A stretch of 64,000 nucleotides of DNA from Erythrophleum ivorense (taxonomy: Eukaryota; Streptophyta; Magnoliopsida; Fabales; Fabaceae). Position 1 is the first letter of the stretch; each line of letters opens with the position of its first letter. Positions 1 through 10,080 of the stretch are shown piece after piece. A program made the translations under genes and the position numbers. The DNA lies in the NCBI GenBank assembly GCA_026724425.1, contig JAIUCV010000117.1:1583501-1647500 (forward strand), read 5' to 3'. The notes under the pieces are model-generated. The model ran no database searches and was not told the origin of the DNA. It saw only the letters and a program-made list of their open reading frames with translations.

Positions 1-2
1 TT

Positions 3-2336
3 TCAGCAAACTTTATCTGCAATCTTCTTCCTATGGCTGTTTTGGAGAATTATAGCCCCTTTGAGGTTCTGTTTAAGGAGAAACCCAACTACTCGATGCT
101 ACGAGTCTTTGGCTCCGCGTGCTATCCTTACTTAAGGCCACTTTCAGATCACAAATTCGAGCCGAGGTCACTGCAATGTGTGTTTGTGGGTTATAGTTCA
201 CAGTATAAAGGCTATCGGTGCCTCCATCCTCCGACTGGGAAGATCTATGTCTGCCGGCATGTTGTTTTTGATGAAGAGTGCTTCCCCTACAAGACACAAT
301 ATGAGTCCTTGGTTCCTCGCTACCACAGCAAGCTCCTGAAAGCTTGGCAAGCTTCAACAGTGCCCCATGTCCCAGAGCAGAGAACGGAGACACAAATTTC
401 AAGAGCCCTACCAGCTCAGCCACAACCAACACCTCTGGTGGCTGTTGATAACAATCATGAATTGGCAGGAGAAGGTGAGCCCGCTGATGATACTCATTCT
501 GACGCAGAATCAGCCGATGGAGCTCCAGTGGAGAATACTCATCCAATGACGACTAGAGCTAAAGCAGGGATACACAAGCCTAATACACGCTATGTGCTTC
601 TAGCCTCCAAATTCACTCCACCAACACCTAAGTCGATAACAGAGGCAATGAAGCATCCAGGTTGGAATCTTGCTGTGATGGATGAAATCAACAGGATACA
701 CATGTTACACACTTGGACGTTGGTTCCACAAACCGAAGATATGAATGTTGTGAGCAACAAATGGGTTTTCACACCTAAAATGAAGCCAAGTGGGGAACTA
801 AACAAATTGAAGGCTCGGCTAGTGGCTAAAGGGTTTGAGCAAGAAGAAGGTTTGGATTATCTCGAAACTTTCAGTCCTGTAGTACGTACTGCAACTATTC
901 GAATGATCCTAGATGTCGCAACTGCGAAAGAATGGCCTATCAAGCAGCTAGATGTCTCAAACGCGTTTCTCCATGGAGAGTTGAAGGAGCCTGTTTTCAT
1001 GTACCAACCTGTGGGATTTGAAGACAAAGAGAAACCAAATCACATATGCAAGTTGACCAAAGCGTTATATGGGCTTAAACAAGCACCTCGGGCGTGGTTC
1101 GATACATTCAGTAACTTTATTATCGATTATGGGTTCAAGTGCAGTAAAGCTGATCCTTCTTTGTTCACTTACTACAACAATGGGAGGTCGATGGCTCTGC
1201 TTTTGTATGTTGATGATATGTTGCTGACAGGAAGTGATCAAACTCTGCTACAAAATCTTCTTTCATGTCTCAACAAAAGATTCTCCATGAAAGATCTTGG
1301 TAAGCCGCACTACTTCCTTGGTGTAGAAATAGAGTCTTATGTTGGAGGAATGTTCTTGCATCAAACGGCCTATGCGGAAGATATTCTGCACCAAGCTTCT
1401 ATGTCTGACTGCAACCCAATGCCTACGCCACTACCTTTACAACTTGAGGATATCAGCCCAGAACCGTTTCCGGAACCAACATACTTTCGTAGTCTTGCCG
1501 GCAAACTGCAATACTTAACCATCACTCGTCCTGACATTCAGTTTGCTGTAAACTTTGTGTGCCAAAGAATGCACTCACCGACGGTGTCCGATTTCAACCT
1601 TCTCAAGCGTATCCTGAGGTACATCAAAGGAACTATAAACATGGGTCTGCATATCAGGAAGGACAAGAAGCTGGTTCTTCATGCGTACTGTGATAGTGAC
1701 TATGCTGGTTGTAAAGACACAAGGCGTTCGACGTCGGGTTTCTGCACTCTGTTGGGATCTAACTTGATCTCGTGGTCGGCCAAGCGACAACAAACGGTCT
1801 CGAAGTCCTCCACGGAGGCTGAATACAGAGCCTTAACGGCTACAGCTCAGGAAATCACCTGGCTGTCCTTTCTTCTCAGAGATCTGGGCATTGCACAAGA
1901 ACAGGCTACAGTGTTGAGATGTGATAATCTCTCTGCAGTTTATCTAAGCACAAACCCTGCCTTACACAGCAGGTCAAAACACTTTGACACGGACTACCAC
2001 TATATCCGTGAACAGGTAGCACTTGGACTGATTGAGACAAGACACGTTCCTGCCGAACATCAACTAGCGGATATTTTCACAAAGTCGTTGCCAAGAACGA
2101 CGTTTACAGAGTTAAGAACCAAACTTGGTGTAGTAGAACCACCTACACTAAGTTTGCGGGGGGCTGTGAGTAAGAGTGTCAAAGCCCAAGGAGAGATTAT
2201 CAGGACCCAAGGAGAAGTGAAGGCCCAGACTGCTGTGGTACACAACAGGACAAAACCTGCAAAAGAAGTTACGGCAAAGGAGGAGATACTCATCTTTAAC
2301 AGTTTTGGATCCTTATCTTCTACAGCTATTGATTGA
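3..2336 (+). CDS. Copia pol polyprotein, C-terminal part (integrase end, RT, RNase H)
   Basis: A single open frame runs from the window edge; the first ATG inside the window is at 33, but the frame is open upstream, so this is an internal part of a Gag-Pol polyprotein. Residues near the start are the integrase C-terminal region (FGSACYPYL, VFVGYSSQYKGYR). Reverse transcriptase carries the catalytic LLLYVDDML motif at about 1197-1223, and RNase H carries YCDSDYAGC near 1687 and KSSTEAEYRAL near 1801. The frame passes through the polypurine tract and ends 57 codons inside the 3' LTR (stop 2334-2336), a trait shared with the Copia element at 16-21 kb. No internal stop or frameshift is seen. Confidence 0.88.
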   Translation, partial: SANFICNLLPMAVLENYSPFEVLFKEKPNYSMLRVFGSACYPYLRPLSDHKFEPRSLQCVFVGYSSQYKGYRCLHPPTGKIYVCRHVVFDEECFPYKTQYESLVPRYHSKLLKAWQASTVPHVPEQRTETQISRALPAQPQPTPLVAVDNNHELAGEGEPADDTHSDAESADGAPVENTHPMTTRAKAGIHKPNTRYVLLASKFTPPTPKSITEAMKHPGWNLAVMDEINRIHMLHTWTLVPQTEDMNVVSNKWVFTPKMKPSGELNKLKARLVAKGFEQEEGLDYLETFSPVVRTATIRMILDVATAKEWPIKQLDVSNAFLHGELKEPVFMYQPVGFEDKEKPNHICKLTKALYGLKQAPRAWFDTFSNFIIDYGFKCSKADPSLFTYYNNGRSMALLLYVDDMLLTGSDQTLLQNLLSCLNKRFSMKDLGKPHYFLGVEIESYVGGMFLHQTAYAEDILHQASMSDCNPMPTPLPLQLEDISPEPFPEPTYFRSLAGKLQYLTITRPDIQFAVNFVCQRMHSPTVSDFNLLKRILRYIKGTINMGLHIRKDKKLVLHAYCDSDYAGCKDTRRSTSGFCTLLGSNLISWSAKRQQTVSKSSTEAEYRALTATAQEITWLSFLLRDLGIAQEQATVLRCDNLSAVYLSTNPALHSRSKHFDTDYHYIREQVALGLIETRHVPAEHQLADIFTKSLPRTTFTELRTKLGVVEPPTLSLRGAVSKSVKAQGEIIRTQGEVKAQTAVVHNRTKPAKEVTAKEEILIFNSFGSLSSTAID

Positions 2337-2504
2337 GCTAATGATGACAGCTGTAGCTTTGATCCATTGTAGCTTATAGCCGTTAGATTAGTAAAGTTCT
2401 AGAGAGTTCTTGGAAAGCTTATATAATAAGCTCTTTGTACATTTTCTGAAGTATTGAATAAGAAGTTATTTTACAGTCAAATTACTCTGTTTTTCTACCA
2501 CAAC
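2165..2504 (+). repeat. 3' LTR of the Copia element
   Basis: It starts with TGTGAGTAAG right after the polypurine tract. It contains a TATA-like TTATATAATAAG at about 2418 and a candidate polyadenylation region near 2455 (GAATAAG). The right limit near 2504 is inferred from the CA dinucleotide and from the switch to inverted LTR sequence. Confidence 0.65.
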
Positions 2505-2572
2505 AGTCTGGGCCTTCACTTCTCCTTGGGTCCTGATAATCTCTCCTTGGGCTTTGACACTCTTACTCACAA
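2500..2572 (-). repeat. Inverted LTR 5'-end fragment joined to a host gene exon
   Basis: Read on the minus strand from 2572, this begins TGTGAGTAAGAGTGTC and repeats about 70 bp of the LTR start at 2165-2237. It lies inverted and back-to-back with the 3' LTR. The join falls at a shared TGTGGTA stretch. On its other side (2573 upward) the sequence turns directly into an exon of a decarboxylase gene, so this is the scar of an LTR-element insertion in minus orientation that was later truncated or rearranged with the neighbouring plus-strand element. Confidence 0.6.
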
Positions 2573-3333
2573 TAAGAACAACAAGAACAGCTTCACTTGC
2601 TGATCCTTGGATAACACCACCTCCATCTCCTACAATAATACAACTTAATAGCAAATTAGCAATGGAGTGTTCTCACAAGATTTATGTTTTTTTTTATATA
2701 CCCTATCGGATCCCAGTAGGAATGCACCAAAGTGTTTCATAATGGACTTCTCCCTCAACGGTTCAACGGACACCATGAGCTCCGAGCAAACTCGGATCAA
2801 CGAGCCATGAGATCCAATGGGCCACCACATAATCTGTTCCTAATTTGGAATGCCTTCACTTGTTATTGTTACTGGACTACCATGTAAACTTTATTATGGG
2901 CCTTTAGCCCAAGCTCAAATTTAAGTTTTATAGTTATTACCTACCTTTGGACAAAAACTGCTCGGGTAGGTTAAGTAATTTGGCAAGCCAATCAAGAACA
3001 ATCATTTCGAGCTCCGTGGCAGCTGGAGAAGTTATCCAACTAAAACCAACAATCCCAAGACCAGCACTCAACATCTCACCTAAGAAACTGGCAACGCTGC
3101 TGTTTGAAGGGTAATAAGCAAAGAAACTCGGGCTCTGCCAATGCTTTACTCCGGGTAATATCTTTGCCTTAACATCTAAAAGAAAAAGAAACAAAAACTC
3201 AAATCAGATCAAGTATCCATCATGTTCATCAGATAAATGGGTATTCATAAGATAATTTACCATCAAGAACTTGATCCAGCGTTTCAGGGTGGTTTGGTGC
3301 GGAATCAGGCAAAAGGTTATGAAGATAACCAGG
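2573..3333 (-). pseudogene. Aromatic L-amino acid / tyrosine decarboxylase-like gene fragment
   Basis: Three exons of a group II PLP-dependent decarboxylase can be read on the minus strand: 3261-3333 (begins PGYLHNLLPDSAPNHPE), 2945-3175 (includes HWQSPSFFAYYP and FSWITSPAATELE) and 2573-2629 (GGGVIQGSASEAV). Splice sites (AG acceptors at 3334-3335, 3176-3177 and 2630-2631; GT donors after 3261 and 2945) and phases all agree. The third exon stops abruptly at an inverted LTR end, so the PLP-lysine region and the rest of the protein are missing. No N-terminal exon with a start codon was found upstream to 3600. The family makes aromatic amines or aldehydes from Tyr, Phe or Trp. It is a truncated, presumably dead copy; the call to family is firm, the substrate is not. 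Confidence 0.8.
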
Positions 3334-5400
3334 CTGCATCAAACAAGTAGATTCAACAATGTGAATAGACCAGAGATTTTCAAAACACAATAGCAAAGGA
3401 AATGTGACGATTAGCCTCTAGAAATGCCAACTTTGTTAAACCCTAGGACGTGGAAATATCGCAAATTTCACAGAAAATAGCTCTCTCACAACGTCTCTGA
3501 GCAAAAATTTTGATTTTGATTTTTTTCTTTGTCAAGCCAAAGGATACCTAACTCTCACAATAGTTCTATACGACGCTTACGTGAACGGAAAACGGGGACG
3601 GGAACAGAGACGTGAAAAGGCATATTAAAATTGATAGATACGGTACGTCAATAAAGATTCGTATAAAAGTACCAATAAATAAATTAAAATATAAATCTTT
3701 TATGATAAAAAAAAAGGATTAAAATCAAATATTTAGAAAGTATTGAACTTTTTTTTTTTTTCATGTGTTACTTGTATAAATAAGAACATTTTCAACTTTT
3801 TTATTCCTCATTCCTTGATTATCTTATTAGTTATTCCTATAATTTAAGTGTAATAGTTTCCGATCGTATTTTTTTATGGTTTTATATTTATCTGATTATA
3901 AGTATTTTATTTTGTTTTATCACATTTTTTTACTTGAAGCTTTCATTGAATTAATAATAATATATAATATGTTTTGAAATTTTATTATTTTATTTTATAT
4001 ACATATGGTACCCATTTAACCCATTTAAACCATGGGTATTAATATTGTAGGGTTTGGGTAATGAATTATAACCCACAAAATAAATGTGTCGGGTTTGACC
4101 CGACCCTTATAAATCTAAAACCCGAATGGGTTTGGGTCGGGTCGGGTTACCCATTTGACACCCCTATATTTTTGTGGTAGATTTGCTGTAAAATTATGAG
4201 TTACTATTCTATCAAAACAGCTAACTGAAAACTTTTATGCGGTATAAATTACAGTATGCATTATTAAAAATAATTTGACATTTATCATAAATTTAACTAC
4301 AAAAAAATAATAATAATTCAATACTAACATAACATTAGCATAGTAAATTATATATCTATATATGTTTGTTTTTTACAATTATATATATTATATCTATATA
4401 TAAAGTTAATATTGATCTAGGCCCTAAATTTGTATCAATTTATAACTATATATATATATATATTATAACTAAAAAAGAACTATGACATCAAATTTAGAGA
4501 ATACAAATTTTTGCAATGATATTATTCAAAAACATTGATATAATATACAATTTAGTGTATGAATTATTGGAATTATAAAATTACAATAGAATTAATAAAA
4601 AAAACAAAAGAAAATGCAAAAAAAAAAAAACTAAGGAAACGTGGGAAGAAGACATTTTCTTAAAGAAAAATCATAAATCAACTTCTAAAACATTCTAATA
4701 CATGTTATTTCTCATGTTGTAGAAATTTGAGTTGAGTTACCTAATTTATAAAGAACATACATCAAAATTCTAACTCAACGATAATATCTTCTAACTCAAA
4801 CTTAAAGCAAAAAGTTAAAAATGAATCATGATTTGTAACATTTTTGAGTTATGGTCATAAATCAAACTTACCCCATGATAACTCATGTTACCAATGAAAG
4901 CCTATGACTGATGCACAGCCAACCTAATCCTCATTAAAAAAATTCAAAAATCTGAGCGTAATTTATTACTTATTAGTATAAAAACTCTGGAACGACCTAT
5001 ACATTGTAATATTCTACTGCTTCAACTACACAAGATCCGCAAGTCACGGGTAGAAAAATTCGTGAGAACAGAAAACACACCGATGTGAAGAGCACTAAGT
5101 TTGGTGGTCGCGTGATTAATGTATTAATTTCATATATTATATTACTAATGTCATTACAGATAGCATTCAGTAACATATCGATATAGAAAAGCTAGCACTA
5201 AGTTACTGTAGAATGCAATCTCTACCATGTAGAACGTGAGTCTTATTAATCCTTCAAGAGATTACAATGCTACAGAAACTTCTAGGTTAATGTAATTACA
5301 GAAACTACCAATTCTAGAGATATACAATATATTGTAATAAATAGGTTTCCTTGTTGTATCCTTTACATTTACATTCGTACACATCGCTCCTGGAAACACT
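3334..5400. other. Intergenic, AT-rich
   Basis: No gene is seen. Poly-T and poly-A runs and TA-rich stretches are common. The part at about 4008-4166 is rich in GGGTCGGGT and GACCCGACCC words and ends TTTGACACCCCTA, a wording also found at about 38,640-38,665. This suggests a dispersed, degraded transposon end, but I could not define its borders. Confidence 0.5.
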
Positions 5401-7585
5401 ATGGATTCAGATTCGGAGACGGAGATGGAGTCGAAGCTCATACCACTCATTACTCAAATGCTAACTCCCGAACACTCTATCTACTCGTATCCGAAGGTCA
5501 TATCACTCATTACTCAAACCATTTCTCTCGTTAGCTCAATAGATTTGAGTTCGCAGCCGAGACCGGAGTCGGAGCTCATGAGACTCATCACACAAACAAT
5601 CTCTCTCTTCAATTCTATGGATTTGGATTCCCAGCCGGAGCCGCTTTCGGAGATTATATCATTCATTTCTCAAATCTCTCTCGTCAGCTCTATGGATTCA
5701 GATTCGAAGCAAAAGCCGGACAACCTGGAGAAGGAGTACATATCACTCGTAGAAGAAACATTGAGTCTGAAGCCGGAGCCGGAGCTCATATCACTCATCC
5801 ATCAAATATTCTCCCTCGTCATCTCTATGAACTCAAAGTGGAAGAAGCTTATCGATCTCCTTATCTCCTCAAGTACTCGCAAGATACGATACAGGAAAAT
5901 TTTACGTGAATGAACGATTCCGGTGGAAATCATACGACAAGTGGGACTGTCTACCTGTAAACTGGGACATATTCAGGTTAACTGGAGAAGACGCTACCCA
6001 TTTTTATTGTGGAGGTTGCAGTGGCAAGAACCATGAAGAACATGGAAAGGCTCTAGTTGAGATCAAACACTACTCACTTCATCCGAAACATTTTCTGCAG
6101 CTTGTCTGGTTACAACCGAGTGGAACGAGGAAGTGTTATTGCTGTCATGAAGATCTTAAAGGGTTACTCTGTTTTTGCTCGGTTTGCGATTTTGCTATTA
6201 ATTTTGCTTGCCTCGAGAAACCACCAGTCTTATCTATAGACCATCCGAAGTGGCATGAGCATACACTTGCTCTGTTTCCAAGAAAGACTTCCTTAACTTG
6301 CAGCCTATGTGCCTTGACACATTCAAAATGTCCTTTCTACATATGTCCGCCTTGTGATTTTGTGGTCCATCAAAGGTGTCTCAGCTTACCACGTGTCATA
6401 AGGATTTCTCGCCATCTCCATCGTATCTCGTTTACACCTTGTTTTGGCCAAGGAGATTGGTTTTGCGGTGTTTGTCGCAGAAAAATCGACAATGATAACG
6501 GAGGTTATTCTTGCAACAAGGAGAATTGTTCTTATGCGGCTCATTCGAAATGTGCCACACAAAAAAATGTGTGGGATGGTGTAGAACTTGAAGGAGAGCC
6601 AGAAGAAATTGAAGAAGAAGAAGAAGAAGTTAAGCCATTTGTGAGGATAAGCGAGGGAATCATTCAACATTTTAGTCATGAACATCATTATCTGAGACTT
6701 GATGAGAACACAAGGAGAAAATATGACGAGAACAAACAGTGTCAAGCATGCATCACGCCAATATATTTCGGTAACTGCTACTCTTGTATGCAATGTGATT
6801 TCATTATCCACGAAATATGTGCGAATCTTTCTCGCAAAATATATAACCCAATACATCCACATATACTCACTCTAGTTGGAGGAAGTGATGGTGTTATGAA
6901 GAATGAGATCAATCTGGTCGGAGAAATTGAAAATCCTTTTATCAATAGGAATAGATGTTTAGCCTGTCCTTGGTTTTGCACAGCTGGTTTCTTCTATGAG
7001 TGCAGTAAAGAAGATTGTCGTTTTAAGCTACATGTGCAGTGCGCTACAATTTCTGAGCCATTAGATCATGAAAGTCACATGCATCCTTTATTCCTAACAT
7101 CCAAACCGGGAGAGAGGAGAACATGCCGTGTTTGCAAGGGGTCAAGACTTGCTTACTCGCGTGAGACCTTCAATTGCATTGAGTGTGACTTCTGCTTGTG
7201 TTTTGCGTGTGCTACTTTACCTCAAAAGGTACGGTATAAGCATGATAAGCATATACTTACTCTTTCTTATGGGGAAAAGGCAAGTACAATAACGTCTTGG
7301 TGTGAAGTTTGCGAGGAAAAATTAGATTTGCGTGAGCGATTCTATATGTGTGATGAGTATTGTTGTGTCTATCTACACATTGAATGTCTGCTTGGGAAGA
7401 AACTATACGCGAAACCTGGTTCATCGTGGCTCTACTATGATAGAGAGGTAAGTTTTTTGGCCAACAATCAGCATATGTCTCGACCTATGTGCTTGGCTTG
7501 TAAGAAGCGTTGTCTTGACAAAATAGTTTTCCAGTGCTCCGGGTCAATTTTTTGCTCCATGTTTTGTGTTCATGGGAGTATTTGA
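5401..7585 (+). CDS. Cysteine/histidine-rich C1 (DC1) domain protein, apparent frameshift
   Basis: The gene has two overlapping frames. The first (ATG 5401, ends 5913) encodes an acidic leader with imperfect repeats of the type SLISQ-SLVSSMDLDSQPEPE, usual at the N-terminus of Arabidopsis DC1 proteins. The second, in the +1 frame, runs to a stop at 7583-7585 and carries about seven zinc-binding DC1 modules (H..C-X2-C..CxxCDF.xHxxC), an acidic EEIEEEEEEVK linker and a cysteine-rich tail. The second frame has no ATG near its start; GTG at 5906 is only the edge of the overlap, and the frame is already open upstream of it. A one-base indel at about 5840-5905, or an unrecognised short intron, would join them into about 725 residues. 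Function is unknown; DC1 domains resemble diacylglycerol or zinc-binding C1 folds. By position it matches At5g37620. Confidence 0.75.
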
Positions 7586-8049
7586 AATGTGACCAAATAG
7601 CTCTTGTTGTAATAAATGTTATTGAATTATGTATCCTTTTGTATTGATTAGTCCAAAAAAAAATTGATATATATACAATATCGTTATGTGATATTTCCAC
7701 GGAAATTTTACTCAAATAAGTATTTCTCTCCAAGTGTAAATATAGGATTCTCATCATCTTGGTTATCTTTTGTTGTTTGTTATGCTATGTATTGCTTATG
7801 TATCTCTACATTTAATATCTATAAAGTTAGATGTTAAAAAAAAAAAAAAAAAAAAAGGAATCCGGTTTGATTTGCACCTAATTTTGTGGAGTCAAACCGA
7901 AGTTATATCTGATTTGGTCAATTCCGGTTTATATCGAGTCCTGGTCAAATAAAACGCAACCTCCTCCTCCTACAAATCTTCAAGACTGAGACGTTAAGAG
8001 CCAAAAATTTCTCCGGGAAGAAATTTGCAGAAACTGATTGGAAGCTGCA
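7586..8049. other. Intergenic between DC1 and DUF577-like genes
   Basis: It holds the 3' end of the DC1 gene and the leader of the next gene. A run of 22 A lies at about 7837-7858. No other coding signal was seen. Confidence 0.5.
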
Positions 8050-9837
8050 ATGTCGGAATCTTCAAATCTCATGGTGAAAGCGAGAGATCTACTCGCTACT
8101 CCAAGCCATGAAGGATTAGCGTTTATCGTCGATCAACTCTTCACGCGTAAACAATCCGTCGAATACCAAACATCTCGTCCTCTCTACGATTTCTGCGTCG
8201 CCAATTTCTCCAACTGCTTAACCCTAAACCTCCTCAAAGTGTATCGACACTCTTCCGACGACCTCGTCAGATTCCGATCGATCCTTCTCCTCTCCGAAAC
8301 CCTCACCAAATTAAGAAACCGCGGCTTAGAGCTCTCTCCCGTCGCTCTAAACGAGATCAAGCCGCTTCTGATTTCTTGCCTGACGATGCCGAAAGCCAAA
8401 AAATCTGACACGAAGATCTTGAGAATCATCGTTTCCTCTGTAGCTTTCAATGCTATGATGCTTGGCAACGGCGGACGAAACTGGGACGAGCTCGGCGATT
8501 GTATACTCTCGCTCGCGAATTGCGATCCTCTCAGAGCTTTCAACGTCTTCCTCGATTTGCCACCGGTTAACGGAGCTTTCATCAACAGGTTTCGTCAAAA
8601 GCTTTTAGAGGAAGTCTACAAGGTTTTGTTTCATCCTGAGCAGGATAAAGACGAAGACTGGATTTTAGCTTTAGAAACCGCTATCAAATTAGGGATTCAG
8701 GTTTTGGATTCGGAATCGGAATCGAGAAGAGAGATTCTTGACAATGTTCTGAAATCATCTGATACTCTTGTGAGTATGGGAATGGAACAGTCTCTGCAAG
8801 AAGCGCTTCAACATCTCGTCAAGTTCTTGGCGAAAGAAGCGAGCTTGTGTAAATGGAGCAAGGATCAGTGTGGCTTTGTGGCAGAGTTTGCGTTTAGAAT
8901 CGCAGGAGTCGGAGGAACAAAGATGAAAGAGTCTGTTAAGAAGATCCGCGGAATGCTTACAGAGATGGAGAACTATGTCCCTGATCCATCTCTCCTCGAA
9001 AATCAAGATCTTGACCGTTACTTGTACAACAATTTGATGCAAAAATCTGCTTTGGAGATCTTGCAAGCGTTTTCAGCAACTGAGCTTGATGATAGAACCA
9101 GAGAGGTAGCGATAAGAAGACTCCACGATTTACTCTGTGACCACACTTCAGGGAACGGGGAATTAGACGTTGCGGAGATCGAAAAACTCCAGCCGTTGCT
9201 CATCACTTGCCTTCAAGAAGCAGGAATGCCAGAGAACACGTTCACGATTCTTGCTCAGGTTGTGTATCACGTTGCAGTGGAAACATTCAGCTTCGGAGAG
9301 GACCCGTGGTTCGATCTTTGGGACTACATTGCAGATTGCAAAGGAGATTTCAAGAAAGCTGTTTATATCTTCCAATGCTTAACAATGCCGTTTGGTGATG
9401 ATAAACAAGAGTTTATGATTCGTGCTGTGAACCATCTTATTCCAGAGATAAGCTCAAGGCTAAACCCACCAAGAGAGTTGTTGGTAGACAACAGTAGCTG
9501 GGTCTTGGCGTTTACGGGTGGCTTCTGTGTATCGATCCGCTTGGTAAATGTCGCGAGTTACGGTGGGATTGTTAAGGAGATTGAAGATAAGATGGTAGGT
9601 TCGGTGAGAGAGCTTGTGGAAAGAAGAGGAATGGAAGTTGGGCTTGTGAGGAGAGCTTTTAGAGATCTTGAAAACTTTGTGGAGCAACAGTGGGATTGGT
9701 ACAAGACTTGCGAATTCAGATACGTTAAGGGTCTGATTCGGAAGCTCTATGAGATCAAAGGCATGAAAATGGAAAGTAAGATTGTGTTGTGGAGGATCAA
9801 TGTGGTTCTCGAGAGGAGTGTTGGTGAAGAATTTTAA
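8050..9837 (+). CDS. DUF577-like alpha-helical repeat protein of unknown function
   Basis: A single-exon gene of 595 residues. The first in-frame ATG is at 8050; the open frame extends a few codons upstream but without ATG. The protein is all-helical in appearance with two related halves. Each holds a motif such as LKPLLISCL/LQPLLITCL followed by a WDELGDCIL- or WFDLWDYIA-like segment, which fits the Arabidopsis DUF577 family of repeat proteins (recognised from memory, not searched). No signal peptide, membrane segment or catalytic motif is visible. It is convergent with CAP-G, whose stop lies 244 bp away. The family is specific to crucifers as far as I recall, and no role is established. Confidence 0.7.
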   Translation: MSESSNLMVKARDLLATPSHEGLAFIVDQLFTRKQSVEYQTSRPLYDFCVANFSNCLTLNLLKVYRHSSDDLVRFRSILLLSETLTKLRNRGLELSPVALNEIKPLLISCLTMPKAKKSDTKILRIIVSSVAFNAMMLGNGGRNWDELGDCILSLANCDPLRAFNVFLDLPPVNGAFINRFRQKLLEEVYKVLFHPEQDKDEDWILALETAIKLGIQVLDSESESRREILDNVLKSSDTLVSMGMEQSLQEALQHLVKFLAKEASLCKWSKDQCGFVAEFAFRIAGVGGTKMKESVKKIRGMLTEMENYVPDPSLLENQDLDRYLYNNLMQKSALEILQAFSATELDDRTREVAIRRLHDLLCDHTSGNGELDVAEIEKLQPLLITCLQEAGMPENTFTILAQVVYHVAVETFSFGEDPWFDLWDYIADCKGDFKKAVYIFQCLTMPFGDDKQEFMIRAVNHLIPEISSRLNPPRELLVDNSSWVLAFTGGFCVSIRLVNVASYGGIVKEIEDKMVGSVRELVERRGMEVGLVRRAFRDLENFVEQQWDWYKTCEFRYVKGLIRKLYEIKGMKMESKIVLWRINVVLERSVGEEF

Positions 9838-10080
9838 AAAGCTTACAGAGACTAGGCAAATTGAAAGCTTCTCATTATCATAATCATCAATGCTTTTAGA
9901 TTTTTGTTCTTCTTATCTTTTCAAAATCCATGATTTTCGATAGCAAAACATAAACCGAAACTCGCACATAACAACCAACGAAGTGGTCACAAGAACAGGT
10001 TCTCTATCTATTATCTTTTCACAACTAACACATAACATAAACTAAATGCACAAACAACAGAACCAGTCTGTATATTTGAT

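Larger units (their letters stand above)
1..2504 (+). mobile_element. Ty1/Copia LTR retrotransposon, 3' part (cut by window start)
   Basis: The window opens inside a plus-strand Copia element. Visible parts are the end of integrase, reverse transcriptase and RNase H, a polypurine tract (AGTTTGCGGGGGGC, ending at 2164) and a 3' LTR beginning TGTGAGTAAG at 2165. The LTR seems to end at ACCACA near 2504. The 5' LTR, gag and most of integrase lie outside the window, so intactness of the whole element cannot be judged. Immediately beyond the LTR lies an inverted piece of the same LTR type instead of ordinary flanking DNA, so no target-site duplication can be read here. Confidence 0.85.
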
